A stretch of 64,000 nt of DNA from Pseudomonas sp. QS1027 (GCF_002814235.1 NZ_PHSU01000036.1:45683-109682), one strand, 5' to 3'. Positions 27,750 through 36,940 are shown, numbered from the stretch's first letter. The notes: a model not told the origin generated them from the sequence alone. Numbers and translations are program-made.

Positions 27750-28223
27750 TTAAAGTGTCAGGGTCAAGCGTCGTTCGCCGCGATAGGCGTCACCGCTATC
27801 GACCCAACCCTGTTTCAGGTAAAGACTCATCGCCGCCTGGTTATCGGTTCCTACCGATAGCAGTAACTGACGGACCTGCGGCCAGGCCTGGCGTGCCGCT
27901 TCGGGCAGGGCTTGCAGGCAGGCCGCGCCGAACCCCCGGCCTTGAAGCCGTTTGTCGACCTGCAGGGCATGCAGGGTGGCGCTGCCTTCGCCGGCCCAAT
28001 GGGGGACGAAAGGATGGCGCTTGAGCAACAGAAAGGCCACCGGCAGGTCGTTGTCGAGCAGGACGAAACCGAGCACGCCGTCATGGGGCTCGCGGGGCAG
28101 GAAGTGCAGGGCCGACTGGATATCGCCGCAAAATTGCAGCTGTCCGGGATGGACTTCGAGGCCCACGAGCTGCTCGCGCTGAAGGGGGGTCAACACGTCG
28201 TAGCGGGTCAGTCGAGTGTTCAT
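27750..28223 (-). CDS. GNAT acetyltransferase, second copy of a tandem pair
   Basis: 157 residues. Acetyl-CoA motif A is ALQVDKRLQGRGFGAACLQA, and motif B ends YLKQGWVDSGDAY. It is similar along its full length to the next upstream gene (28220-28711), for example GFVLLDNDLPVAFLLLKR against GFVLLADELPVGFLLLKR, so the two arose by tandem duplication. Its ATG overlaps the upstream stop by four bases. Substrate unknown. Confidence 0.88.
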   Translation of the reverse strand: MNTRLTRYDVLTPLQREQLVGLEVHPGQLQFCGDIQSALHFLPREPHDGVLGFVLLDNDLPVAFLLLKRHPFVPHWAGEGSATLHALQVDKRLQGRGFGAACLQALPEAARQAWPQVRQLLLSVGTDNQAAMSLYLKQGWVDSGDAYRGERRLTLTL

Positions 28224-28711
28224 GGCGAGAGTGGCAAGGTCAGCCTGCGCTCTTCACCGACCCGCCCGTGAAACGTCTCGCCGCTGTCGACAAATCCCTG
28301 TTTCAGATAGAGCCCGCGGGCGGTGTCATTGTCTGCGTCGACCATCAGCATCAGATGAGTGCTGGCCGGCCAGACGCTGCGAACGGCGTCCGGCAGGGCT
28401 TGCATGCAGGCGCGTCCGAGGCCTTGGCCCTGGTGGTTTTTATCCACTTGCAGGCCATGCAGGGTGCAGACGTCGCCGCTGGCCCAGGCTGGTGATGCCG
28501 GGGGGCGCTTGAGCAACAGGAAACCTACCGGCAGCTCATCGGCCAACAGGACAAAACCCTTCACATCATTGCCCGTATGGGCCTGCAGTACTGCCAGGCC
28601 CCGGGCGATATCGCTGGAAAATTCCTGCTGCGCCGCATCGACCTGGATCAACGCCAATTGCTCGTGTTGGGCGGGGGTCAACGTGACGTAGTCGACAAGG
28701 GAAGTTCTCAC
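28220..28711 (-). CDS. GNAT acetyltransferase, first copy of a tandem pair
   Basis: 163 residues, the first gene of the two-gene operon. Motif A is LQVDKNHQGQGLGRACMQAL at about 90, followed by YLKQGFVDSGETF. An insertion near VDSGETFHGRVGEERRL distinguishes it from the paralogue at 27750. The cluster is divergent from the YciI-sigma operon at 28912 across 200 bases. Confidence 0.88.
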   Translation of the reverse strand: MRTSLVDYVTLTPAQHEQLALIQVDAAQQEFSSDIARGLAVLQAHTGNDVKGFVLLADELPVGFLLLKRPPASPAWASGDVCTLHGLQVDKNHQGQGLGRACMQALPDAVRSVWPASTHLMLMVDADNDTARGLYLKQGFVDSGETFHGRVGEERRLTLPLSP

Positions 28712-28911
28712 AGCGGTATGTCCTATTTCCGACAGTAGGGAGGCGGATTCTATCGGCTTTGGCAGTCTCGATATTATTTTTCCTGCGACTTTTTACATCT
28801 GTCGATTTCCCTCGCCTCCAGACGACTATTCGTACTTCTGCTGATCGTCGGTAGCTTTCGCCAAAGCGCGAAACAGCAGCCATAGTTGTTCGAGCGTCCT
28901 GGAGACATCCC

Positions 28912-29256
28912 ATGAAATACCTGTGCCTGATCTACAGTAATGAGGAGCTGCTGCACTCCCATCCCGACAGCCCCAAGGACCCCGAGTGCCTGGCCTACGG
29001 CGAGTCGATCCGGGCCAGTGGCCGCATGCTCGCCGCCGAGCCGCTGGAGCCGGTGAGCACTGCGACCACGGTGCGCATGCGCGGCGGCAAGCTGTCGATC
29101 GTCGACGGGCCATTTGCCGAAACCAAGGAGCAACTGGCCGGTTTCTATCTGGTGGAAGCCCGCGACCTCAACGAAGCCTTGCAGATTGCCGGGCATATTC
29201 CCGCCGCGCGGGTGGGCAGCGTGGAGGTACGGCCGGTGCGGGAACTGAACCTCTGA
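28912..29256 (+). CDS. YciI-family (DGPF domain) protein
   Basis: 114 residues of the YciI/DGPF family. It shows MKYLCLIYSNEELL, LAAEPLEPVSTATTVRMRGG and the DGPFAETKEQLAGFYLVEA motif. YciI proteins have a ferredoxin-like fold and some are dehydrochlorinase- or lyase-type enzymes. They accompany ECF42-type sigma factors in many bacteria, as here (gene at 29795), with an AHSA1 protein between. Its biological role is unproven. Confidence 0.9.
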   Translation: MKYLCLIYSNEELLHSHPDSPKDPECLAYGESIRASGRMLAAEPLEPVSTATTVRMRGGKLSIVDGPFAETKEQLAGFYLVEARDLNEALQIAGHIPAARVGSVEVRPVRELNL

Positions 29257-29306
29257 AGGCGCGAGCGCTTTCAAACGGCAACCATAAGAATAAAAGGAGC
29301 CTGAAC

Positions 29307-29798
29307 ATGAACCGCCAAGCGCTACCCCTTGCGGGAGCCGAACATGAGTTGTCCATCAGCCGCCTGATCGAGGCGCCGCGCAATGTGGTCTTCCGGGCCT
29401 GGACCGAGCCCCGTTTGCTGGCGCAGTGGTGGGGGCCCCATGGCATGACCATGCCGATCTGTGAAATGCAGCTGTGGACGGGTGGTTCGTTTCGTACGGT
29501 GATGCGCACGGCGGAGGGTGTTGAACATCCCTATCAAGGCGTGTTCCTGGAGATCGCCGCGCCGGAGCGGATCGTCTTTACCGACGCCTTTACCCCCGAC
29601 TGGATGCCCTCGGGAAAACCCTTCATGACGGCGCGAATCACCCTCGAAGAGGCTGACGGTCATACCCTTTATACCGCCCGGGCGATGCACTGGTCGGCGG
29701 CGGAAAAGGCCGCGCACGAACAGATGGGGTTTTATCAGGGCTGGGGCGAGAGCCTCGATCGCCTGGCCTTGCTGGTCCGCCAGGGGCTGTTGGATTGA
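29307..29798 (+). CDS. AHSA1/SRPBCC-fold protein
   Basis: 163 residues from ATG 29307, with AAAGGAG about ten bases upstream. The SRPBCC fold begins HELSISRLIEAPRNVVFRAW, followed by AQWWGPHGMTMP, a GGSFRTVMRT strand and HEQMGFYQGWGESLDRLALL as the last helix. The family includes lipid-binding and stress proteins related to Aha1. It belongs to the YciI-AHSA1-sigma module and its end overlaps the sigma gene start by four bases. Confidence 0.9.
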   Translation: MNRQALPLAGAEHELSISRLIEAPRNVVFRAWTEPRLLAQWWGPHGMTMPICEMQLWTGGSFRTVMRTAEGVEHPYQGVFLEIAAPERIVFTDAFTPDWMPSGKPFMTARITLEEADGHTLYTARAMHWSAAEKAAHEQMGFYQGWGESLDRLALLVRQGLLD

Positions 29799-31045
29799 CC
29801 CTCGAAGCCGAAAGCGTCAAGCAACAGGTCGAGACGGTGTACCGGCAGGAGTCGCGGCGGATCCTGGCCACCCTGATTCGTATGCTGGGGGATTTCGACC
29901 TGGCGGAGGAGGCCTTGCACGAGGCCTTTTTTATTGCCGTCGAACGTTGGCAGCGCGATGGCGTGCCGGCCAATCCCCGTGCCTGGCTGGTCTCCACCGG
30001 GCGTTTCAAGGCCATCGACGTGTTGCGCCGCCGGGCGCGTTTTGCCGCGTCCCAGGGGCAGTTGATCGCCCAGGCCGAAGCCTTGGAGCAAGACGAATGG
30101 AACGACGAGGATGTCGAGGATGACCGGCTGCGATTGATCTTCACCTGCTGTCACCCGGCGTTGTCGGCGGATGCCCAGGTGCCGCTGACCTTGCGCGAAG
30201 TCTGCGACCTGACCACGGAAGAAATCGCCCGGGCCTTTCTCTCCAGCCCTTCGACCATCGCCCAGCGCATCGTGCGAGCGAAGACCAAGATTCGTGACGC
30301 GAAGATCCCTTATCAGGTGCCCTCCCTGGCGGAATTGCCCGAACGATTGGACAGCGTGTTGCGGGTTATTTACCTGGTGTTCAACGAGGGGTATTCCGCG
30401 TCCCTCGGCGCCAGCCTGACCCGCGACGATCTGACGGCGGAGGCCATTCGCCTGGGGCGGCTGTTGCTGGAGTTGCTGCCTGACCCCGAGGTCATGGGCT
30501 TGCTGGCGCTGATGTTGTTGCATGAGTCGCGACGTCAGGCGCGGGTATCCGAGAGTGGGGAACTGGTGTTGCTCGATGCCCAGGATCGCTCGTGTTGGAA
30601 TGCGACTCTGATTGCCGAAGGCTGTGGGTTGGTGGAGCGTGCACTGGGCACCGGACGTTTCGGGCCCTATGGCTTGCAGGCCGCGATCGCTGCCGTGCAT
30701 GCCGAGGCGGCGACGGCCGAGGACACCGACTGGCGGCAGATCGTCGGGCTCTATGACCTGTTGCTGCGGGCCGTACCTTCGGAGGTCATCGAGCTCAATC
30801 GGGCGGTGGCGGTGGCCATGCGCGACGGGCCGTTGGCAGGGCTGGAACTGGTGGAAGGCATCCTCGGGCGCGGCGAGTTGCAGGACTATCACCTGGCCCA
30901 TTCGGCGCGGGCGGATTTCTGCCGGCGGTTGGGGCGGGTGGAGCAGGCCCGCGAGGCTTACCAGCGCGCGCTGGCCTTGACGCAGCAGGCGCCGGAGCGG
31001 CGTTTTATCGAGCGTCGGTTGGAAGAGTTGAAAGGCGCCGGCTAG
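29795..31045 (+). CDS. ECF-type RNA polymerase sigma factor, ECF42-like with TPR-type extension
   Basis: 416 residues, twice the length of a plain ECF factor. Sigma region 2 lies at about 15-80 (RMLGDFDLAEEALHEAFF, WLVSTGRFKAIDVLRRR) and region 4 at about 120-175 (TLREVCDLTTEEIARAFLSS, TIAQRIVRAKTKI). Residues about 185-416 form the DUF6596/TPR-like extension with FNEGYSASLGA and AEAIRLGRLLLELLPD. ECF42 factors have no anti-sigma gene and are proposed to be controlled through this extension, with DGPF proteins as targets or partners. TTG start at 29795 overlaps the previous TGA; no better start is nearby. Confidence 0.9.
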   Translation: MTLEAESVKQQVETVYRQESRRILATLIRMLGDFDLAEEALHEAFFIAVERWQRDGVPANPRAWLVSTGRFKAIDVLRRRARFAASQGQLIAQAEALEQDEWNDEDVEDDRLRLIFTCCHPALSADAQVPLTLREVCDLTTEEIARAFLSSPSTIAQRIVRAKTKIRDAKIPYQVPSLAELPERLDSVLRVIYLVFNEGYSASLGASLTRDDLTAEAIRLGRLLLELLPDPEVMGLLALMLLHESRRQARVSESGELVLLDAQDRSCWNATLIAEGCGLVERALGTGRFGPYGLQAAIAAVHAEAATAEDTDWRQIVGLYDLLLRAVPSEVIELNRAVAVAMRDGPLAGLELVEGILGRGELQDYHLAHSARADFCRRLGRVEQAREAYQRALALTQQAPERRFIERRLEELKGAG

Positions 31046-31051
31046 GGCTCG

Positions 31052-31906
31052 TTACTCCAGCATCCTGGCCAGCAACCAACTGCCCGCCGGCCCCGGTGGA
31101 TGCAGGCGTGACCAGAGCGCATCCACCGCCACCGGCCTTGGCCAGCCACGCAGCGACAGTTCCACCAGCGAAGCGTTGTCGAAGCGCTCCACCAGCCAAC
31201 GTGGCAGCGGGGCCCAGCCGAATCCGCGCTGGGCCATTTCCAGCAGCATCAGGTAGCTCGACGCCGACCAGAAGCGGCCCTGGGCACGACTCTCGTAAGG
31301 ATTGACGATGCTCGCCAGGCGCAGTTCACGGTGCTGCTGCAGGCTGGCCTGATCGACCTTGGCCTGTTGCGCCAAGGGATGCCCGCGATGGACGAACACG
31401 GCAAATTCGGTGCGTTCATCCACGGTGGCGCTGCCCAGGTCCGGCGGGTAGCTGTCCTGTCGTTCGGCAAAGGCCACCTGGGCCCGGCCTTGGCGGACCA
31501 GTTCCACCAGATCGTCGCACTCGGCGATCAGGCACTCCAGTTCAAGGTCCGGGTAGCGGGCTTCGAAGTCGCTCAGGGTGGCCTCGAAACGGTTGGACTG
31601 GTAGGTGTCGGAAATCACCACCGTCAGCTTCGCTTCCAGGCCCCCGGCCAATTGGCGTGCGCTCATCTCCAGGCGGTTGTTGGCGGCGAGGATGTCCTCG
31701 GCCTTTTGCAGCATGACACGGCCGGCCGCGGTCAGGCCGGGCTTGCGGGTACTGCGGTCGAACAGCTCAAGGCCCAGGTCTATTTCAAGGCTGGCAACGG
31801 CCGCGCTGATGGTCGACTGGCTCTTGCCCAGCTTGCGCGCCGCAGCGGAGAAGGAGCCCAGGGTGGCGGCCTGGACAAAGGCCTGGAGCATTTCATTGGA
31901 GGCCAT
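31052..31906 (-). CDS. LysR-family transcriptional regulator
   Basis: 284 residues. Helix-turn-helix at about 3-60 (LGSFSAAARKLGKSQSTISAAVASLE) and effector-binding domain at about 88-280. It is divergent from the PACE efflux gene with 76 bases between, and GTCGAT-GGTA-ATCGAC lies in that gap, so it probably controls the pump. The stop is six bases from the sigma-factor stop. Confidence 0.88.
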   Translation of the reverse strand: MASNEMLQAFVQAATLGSFSAAARKLGKSQSTISAAVASLEIDLGLELFDRSTRKPGLTAAGRVMLQKAEDILAANNRLEMSARQLAGGLEAKLTVVISDTYQSNRFEATLSDFEARYPDLELECLIAECDDLVELVRQGRAQVAFAERQDSYPPDLGSATVDERTEFAVFVHRGHPLAQQAKVDQASLQQHRELRLASIVNPYESRAQGRFWSASSYLMLLEMAQRGFGWAPLPRWLVERFDNASLVELSLRGWPRPVAVDALWSRLHPPGPAGSWLLARMLE

Positions 31907-31920
31907 GAACTATCGCTTTT

Positions 31921-31936
31921 GTCGATGGTAATCGAC
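31921..31936. promoter_or_regulatory. inverted repeat between LysR and PACE genes
   Basis: GTCGAT at 31921-31926 and ATCGAC at 31931-31936 form a 6-4-6 palindrome in the divergent promoter region, within an AT-rich stretch. It is a candidate LysR-type operator. Confidence 0.45.
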
Positions 31937-31997
31937 TTTTAGTATCTGTCAGGCTGGCGATAATGACAACCCTCAGACATCAATGAAGGCGTCCATC

Positions 31998-32432
31998 ATG
32001 ACCCCCGGCAAGTCTTTTACCGAACGTGTTCTACAGGCTATCGGCTTCGAGGTGTTCGCCGTGCTGCTGTGCACGCCGCTGTTCGCCTGGGTGATGAGCA
32101 AGCCACTGCTGGAGATGGGCGTGGTGACGGTCGCCAACTGTTTTATCGCCCTGGTCTGGAACGTCGTATTCAACGGCATGTTCGACCGGATGCGCGCGCG
32201 TTTCGCCCTGGCGCAGAACCTCTGGACCCGCCTGCTCCACGCCTTGCTGTTCGAAGGTGGCCTGGTGGTGGTGAGCGTACCGCTGGTGGCCTGGTGGCTG
32301 GATCTCAGCCTGTTGACGGCGCTGTTGCTGGATATCGGCGTGCTGTTGTTTTTCCTGCCCTATACCTACCTGTATCACTGGGCCTATGACGGTGTACGTG
32401 CGCGGCTGCTGCTGCGGACACGGACCTCATAG
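31998..32432 (+). CDS. PACE-family efflux transporter (AceI-like)
   Basis: 144 residues from the ATG at 31998, or 149 from ATG 31983. Two bacterial transmembrane pair repeats make four helices: GFEVFAVLLCTPLFAWVM, GVVTVANCFIALVWNVVFN, LLFEGGLVVVSVPLVAWWL and LLTALLLDIGVLLFFLPYTY. The acidic residue in GFEVF is the conserved Glu of AceI. PACE proteins export chlorhexidine or short-chain diamines using protons. Divergent LysR regulation resembles the AceR-aceI arrangement. Confidence 0.87.
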   Translation: MTPGKSFTERVLQAIGFEVFAVLLCTPLFAWVMSKPLLEMGVVTVANCFIALVWNVVFNGMFDRMRARFALAQNLWTRLLHALLFEGGLVVVSVPLVAWWLDLSLLTALLLDIGVLLFFLPYTYLYHWAYDGVRARLLLRTRTS

Positions 32433-32573
32433 GCGCCGTGGAGGCTGGGGCATAAGATCTTCTGATGATTTTTCGTCACTAATAAAATGACATTCATGTT
32501 CTGGGAGGATGCTGTCGCATGCTGGAGAATCCCTCCATCGCGACAGAGGTCGCCGCTTCCTGGAGGAATTTAC

Positions 32574-33440
32574 ATGTACGCAGTCATGGGCATTACCGGA
32601 CAAGTGGGCGGTGCCGTCGCCCGTACGCTGCTCAGCGCCGGGCAATCGGTTCGCGCCGTGGTGCGCAGTGCCGAGAAAGGCGCACCGTGGGCCGCTCAAG
32701 GCTGCCAGGTGGCCCTGGCCGACGTGGATGACGGGCAGGCGTTGGCGCAGGCGTTCAGCGCTGTCGAGGGGGTGTTTATCATGATGCCGTCGAACTTCGA
32801 TCCGAGCCCGGGTTTCCCGGAAGCCCGCCAGGTGGTGGAAACCCTGCGCGCAGCACTGGAACAGGCGCGGCCGGCGAAGGTGGTGTGCTTGTCGACCATC
32901 GGTGCCCAGGCGGTCCAGCCGAATCTGTTGAACCAGTTGCAGCTGTTGGAGCAGGGCTTGGGCACGCTGGATCTGCCGGTCACCTTCCTGCGTCCGGGCT
33001 GGTTTATGGAGAATGCCCTGTGGGATGTGGCGGCGGCGGTGGAGACGGGAGTGATCCCCAGCTTTCTGCAACCGCTGGACAAGCCGGTGCCGATGATCGC
33101 CACGGCGGATGTCGGGCGTCTGGCCGCGCAGTTGTTGCAGGAATCCTGGAGTGGCAAGCGGGTGGTCGAGCTGGAAGGGCCGGAGCGGGTGACGCCTGAG
33201 CAGATTGCCGGCGGTTTTGCCGAGTTGCTGGGCAAACCGGTGCGCATGGAAGTGGTGGTGCGTGATACCTGGCAGGCGTTGTTTACGACCCAGGGGATGA
33301 ATAACCCGCTGCCGCGGATGCAGATGATCGACGGCTTCAACGAAGGCTGGATCGAGTTCGCCGGAATGCCGCGCAAGGGCGAGGTGCCGTTGCGCAGCGT
33401 GCTCAAGGACCTGCTGGTTCGCAGTGGAGTGTCCGCCTGA
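32574..33440 (+). CDS. NmrA/QOR2-like NAD(P)-binding protein
   Basis: 288 residues of the atypical SDR type. MYAVMGITGQVGGAVARTLL is the dinucleotide loop, VEGVFIMMPSNF follows at about 62, and VVCLSTIGAQAV replaces the usual Ser-Tyr-Lys active site. LPVTFLRPGWFMENALWD at about 133 is characteristic of NmrA-type proteins and quinone reductase 2. It may be a redox sensor or quinone reductase. TGGAGGAA precedes ATG 32574. It converges on the SDR gene at 33445. Confidence 0.87.
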   Translation: MYAVMGITGQVGGAVARTLLSAGQSVRAVVRSAEKGAPWAAQGCQVALADVDDGQALAQAFSAVEGVFIMMPSNFDPSPGFPEARQVVETLRAALEQARPAKVVCLSTIGAQAVQPNLLNQLQLLEQGLGTLDLPVTFLRPGWFMENALWDVAAAVETGVIPSFLQPLDKPVPMIATADVGRLAAQLLQESWSGKRVVELEGPERVTPEQIAGGFAELLGKPVRMEVVVRDTWQALFTTQGMNNPLPRMQMIDGFNEGWIEFAGMPRKGEVPLRSVLKDLLVRSGVSA

Positions 33441-33444
33441 GGTT

Positions 33445-34203
33445 TTACAGGAACATCCCGCCCGAAGCCTCGATCCGCTGCCCGGTGATCCACTGGCCGG
33501 CGTCACTCAGCAGCAGCGCGATGGCGCCGCCGATATCATCCGGCAAGCCGGCACGGCCCAGCGCGGTGTTGGCTGCGACATAGGCATTCAGGTCTTTGTT
33601 GTCGCGCACGCTACCGCCGCCGAAATCGGTCTCGATGGCGCCCGGGGCCAGGCAGTTCACGCTGATCCCGCGCGCACCCAACTCCTTGGCCTGGTAACGG
33701 GTCAAGGTCTCCATTGCGCCTTTCATCGCCGCATAGGTGGCATAACCCGGCAGGCTGAAACGCGCCAGGCCGCTGGAAATATTGACGATACGCCCACCGT
33801 CGGCCAGCAGCGGCAAGAGTTTCTGGGTCAGGAAAAACGGCCCCTTGAAGTGTATGTTCAGCAACTGGTCGAACTGTTCTTCACTGGTCTCGGCAAACAG
33901 CGCATGCACGCCGATCCCAGCATTGTTCACCAGGAAATCAAACCGCTCACGCTCGAAGACCGTCGCCAATACCTTGGCAACCTCCTCGCTGAAGACCTTG
34001 AGTCCGTCGATCAGGCTCACATCCAGTTGCAGCATGGCCGCGCGGCCACCGAGTTTTTCGATCTCCGCCGCCACGGCCTGGGCGTCGTCAGCGCGGCTGT
34101 TGTAGGTGCCGATGATATCGACGCCTTGGGCGGCCAGGTGCAGCGCGGTGCTTTTGCCCAGGCCGCGACTGGCACCGGTGATCAGGGCGATTTTACGAGT
34201 CAT
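33445..34203 (-). CDS. classical short-chain dehydrogenase/reductase
   Basis: 252 residues from ATG at 34201-34203. Cofactor motif TGASRGLG at about 9-16, NNAG at about 90, catalytic Ser in NISSG and Tyr-x-x-x-Lys in YATYAAMKG at about 160, and GIGVHALF near the substrate cleft. It ends EASGGMFL as do FabG-like enzymes. It is divergent from the LysR gene at 34323, which is the likely regulator. Substrate unknown. Confidence 0.9.
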   Translation of the reverse strand: MTRKIALITGASRGLGKSTALHLAAQGVDIIGTYNSRADDAQAVAAEIEKLGGRAAMLQLDVSLIDGLKVFSEEVAKVLATVFERERFDFLVNNAGIGVHALFAETSEEQFDQLLNIHFKGPFFLTQKLLPLLADGGRIVNISSGLARFSLPGYATYAAMKGAMETLTRYQAKELGARGISVNCLAPGAIETDFGGGSVRDNKDLNAYVAANTALGRAGLPDDIGGAIALLLSDAGQWITGQRIEASGGMFL

Positions 34204-34278
34204 GTCGTGTTCCTCAGGGAGTGGATAACGCTGAGGAAAGTGTATTTGTCCGCCCATGATTGGATAAACGCTGCGGAA

Positions 34279-34304
34279 TCGGAAACACTGATCGCCTGTT
34301 CCGA
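34279..34304. promoter_or_regulatory. inverted repeat between SDR and LysR genes
   Basis: TCGGAA at 34279-34284 and TTCCGA at 34299-34304 are complementary arms separated by 14 bases, in the 119-base divergent region. It is a candidate LysR binding site. Confidence 0.4.
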
Positions 34305-34322
34305 ACAATAGAGTGCGTTGTC

Positions 34323-35228
34323 ATGAACAAGCTGGACCTGCTGCGGACCTTTATCCGGGTGACCGAGCTGTCGAGTTTTACCCTGGCGGGCGAAAGTCTC
34401 GGGCTGCCCAAGTCCAGTGTGTCCGAGCATGTCCAGGCGCTGGAGGAACTGCTCGGCACGCGGCTGTTGCAACGCACCACGCGCAAGGTCCAGGCGACCC
34501 AGGATGGCTTGGTGCTGTATGAGCGCAGCAAGGACCTGCTGGCGCAGATGGATGAATTGCAGGGCTTGTTCCGCCAGGATGCGGCCTTGCTGGCCGGGCG
34601 CATTCGTTTCGATATGCCCAGCGTCATGGCCCGTCGCGTGATCATGCCGCGCCTGCCGGAATTCATGGCGCTGCATCCGCGCATCGAACTGGAAATCAGC
34701 AGTACCGACCGCCGTGTCGACCTGTTGGGCGAGGGCTTCGACTGCGTGCTGCGGGTCGGTGCGCAACCCGATCAATCGGTGGTGGCGCGGCATGTCTGTG
34801 AGCTGCCGCTGGTCAACTGCGCCAGTCCCGCCTATCTGCAGCGGTATGGCCGGCCGGAGTCCGTGGCCGATCTGGCCGGGCATCGGCTGATCCACTATGT
34901 CGGGATGCTGGGGGCCCGCTCCCCGGGGTTCGAGTACCTGCAAAACGGCAAGTTGCAGCAGGTGCCGATGGCCGGCAGTGTCACGGTGAACAGCACTGAT
35001 TGCTACGAGTCGGCATGCCTGGGCGGGTTCGGTTTGATCCAGGCGCCGTATCTGGGCGTGCGCAAGCACCTGGACAGTGGTGCGCTGGTGGCGGTATTGC
35101 CCGACTATCTGCCGGCGCCGCTGGAGGTGTCGTTGCTCTATGCCCAGCAACGCCATCTGCCCCGGCGGGTGCGGGTGTTCATGGCCTGGTTGGCGCAGGT
35201 GCTGCAGGAGGAGTTGGGCGACGCTTGA
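34323..35228 (+). CDS. LysR-family transcriptional regulator
   Basis: 301 residues from ATG 34323. Helix-turn-helix at about 4-60 (SSFTLAGESLGLPKSSVSEHV) and an effector domain typical of the CrgA/DsdC-like group. It is divergent from the SDR gene and ends at a strong hairpin. An upstream in-frame start would add 21 residues that do not fit the family. Confidence 0.88.
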   Translation: MNKLDLLRTFIRVTELSSFTLAGESLGLPKSSVSEHVQALEELLGTRLLQRTTRKVQATQDGLVLYERSKDLLAQMDELQGLFRQDAALLAGRIRFDMPSVMARRVIMPRLPEFMALHPRIELEISSTDRRVDLLGEGFDCVLRVGAQPDQSVVARHVCELPLVNCASPAYLQRYGRPESVADLAGHRLIHYVGMLGARSPGFEYLQNGKLQQVPMAGSVTVNSTDCYESACLGGFGLIQAPYLGVRKHLDSGALVAVLPDYLPAPLEVSLLYAQQRHLPRRVRVFMAWLAQVLQEELGDA

Positions 35229-35229
35229 A

Positions 35230-35260
35230 GATGAGCGCATGCCGGGGGCATGCGCTCATC
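35230..35260. terminator. 14-bp perfect hairpin terminator
   Basis: GATGAGCGCATGCC at 35230-35243 pairs with GGCATGCGCTCATC at 35247-35260 around a GGG loop. It lies between the convergent LysR and phosphate-transporter genes. Confidence 0.8.
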
Positions 35261-35273
35261 GAGGGGGCGGGGC

Positions 35274-36869
35274 TTAGAAAATCTTCGTGAACAACCAGTA
35301 CAGGCTGCCCGACAACAGGATCGCCGCCGGCAGGGTCAGGACCCAGGCCATCATCAGGTTGCGGATGGTGCGCATCTGCAAGCCGCCGCCATTGGCGACC
35401 ATGGTCCCGGCCACGCCCGAGGACAAGACATGGGTGGTCGACACCGGCAAACCATACATGTCCGCCGCGCCGATGGTCAGCATCGCGACCATTTCCGCCG
35501 AGGCACCCTGGGCGTAGGTCATGTGGGTCTTGCCGATCTTCTCACCGACGGTGACCACGATGCGCTTCCAGCCGACCATGGTGCCGAGGCCCAGGGCGAT
35601 GGCCACGACAATCTTCACCCACAGCGGGATGAAGCGGGTGGCGCCGTCGATCTGCTGCTTGAACAGCTGCACCTTGCCCTGGGTGTCGGCGTCGAAGTTG
35701 CCGACCTTGTCCTTGTCCATCAGGCGGATGGTTTCGCTGCTCAGGTACATGTCGTTACGCACGTTGCCCATGGCTTCGGCCGGAACCTTGGCCAGCGAGC
35801 CGTAAGCCTTGACCTCGGTACCGATATTGCCGGCCAGGGCGGCCAGTGACGGCACCACGTCCGGCGTCGCCTGTTTGGTCCGCACATATTCCGAAAGGGT
35901 GTGGCGCGGGTCGGCGGGGGCCGGTTGTGGCGAACTGCGTACCAGCGCCTGCTGGGTAACTTCGGCGACGGCGGCGAACTGTAGCGCCTGGTCGGCCGGC
36001 ATGGTGCGGTTCAGGGCGTAGGCCATCGGCAGGGTGCCGACCAGGATCAGCATGATCAGGCCCATGCCTTTTTGCCCGTCGTTGGAACCGTGGGCGAAGG
36101 ACACGCCGGTGCAGGTCAGAATCAGCAGGCCGCGAATCCACCACGGTGGCGGCGAATTGCCTTTGGGTGCCTTGTACAGCTCGCGGTTCTTCACCAGCAA
36201 ACGCAAGGCAAGCAGCAACAGGGCGGCGAAGAAGAAACCCACCAGCGGCGACACCAGCAAGGCATAACCGATCTTGGTCGCCTGGCTCCAGTCCACGCCG
36301 CTGGTGCCGTCACGTCCGTGCATCAGGGCGTTGGCCACGCCGACACCGATGATCGAGCCGATCAGGGTGTGGGACGAAGAAGCCGGCAGGCCCAGCCACC
36401 AGGTGCCGAGGTTCCACAGGATGGCGGCGATCAGCAGGGCGAAGATCATTGCGAAGCCAGCCGAGGAGCCGACTTGCAGGATCAGCTCCACCGGCAGCAG
36501 GGCGATAATGCCGAAAGCCACCGCGCCGCTGGAGAGCAGCACGCCGAGGAAGTTGAAGCAGCCGGACCAGACCACCGCGAAATGCGCCGGCAGGGAGTTG
36601 GTGTAGATCACTGTGGCCACGGCGTTGGCGGTGTCGTGGAAGCCGTTGACGAACTCGAAGCCGAGGGCGATCAACAACGCCACGCCGAGCAGCAGGAACG
36701 GTGTCCAGGTGGTGACCACCGTGCCGAAATCATGCATGTCGTGCATCAGGCTGTAGGCGGTGAACAGCAACCCCATGGCCAGCACCGCGAAAAAGATCAC
36801 CGCGGTGAAGACGCGGGGTTTGCTTTCGCCCAGGGCGGACGAGGCAGCAGTCGATGAGGGGATGGCCAT
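35274..36869 (-). CDS. pitA: inorganic phosphate transporter, PiT family
   Basis: 531 residues from ATG at 36867-36869. The PiT signature is duplicated: GFEFVNGFHDTANAVATVIY at about 65 and SFAHGSNDGQKGMGLIML at about 245, with a cytosolic loop at about 290-410 between the two membrane halves. It imports metal-phosphate with protons at low affinity. An upstream extension of the open frame runs into the antisense of the next gene and is rejected. Confidence 0.93.
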   Translation of the reverse strand: MAIPSSTAASSALGESKPRVFTAVIFFAVLAMGLLFTAYSLMHDMHDFGTVVTTWTPFLLLGVALLIALGFEFVNGFHDTANAVATVIYTNSLPAHFAVVWSGCFNFLGVLLSSGAVAFGIIALLPVELILQVGSSAGFAMIFALLIAAILWNLGTWWLGLPASSSHTLIGSIIGVGVANALMHGRDGTSGVDWSQATKIGYALLVSPLVGFFFAALLLLALRLLVKNRELYKAPKGNSPPPWWIRGLLILTCTGVSFAHGSNDGQKGMGLIMLILVGTLPMAYALNRTMPADQALQFAAVAEVTQQALVRSSPQPAPADPRHTLSEYVRTKQATPDVVPSLAALAGNIGTEVKAYGSLAKVPAEAMGNVRNDMYLSSETIRLMDKDKVGNFDADTQGKVQLFKQQIDGATRFIPLWVKIVVAIALGLGTMVGWKRIVVTVGEKIGKTHMTYAQGASAEMVAMLTIGAADMYGLPVSTTHVLSSGVAGTMVANGGGLQMRTIRNLMMAWVLTLPAAILLSGSLYWLFTKIF

Positions 36870-36940
36870 GCCGGGAATCCTTTTTGAGAACGGATGCCAG
36901 CCATATTCATTGCTAAATGTTACAGACTGACTGCGCCAGA

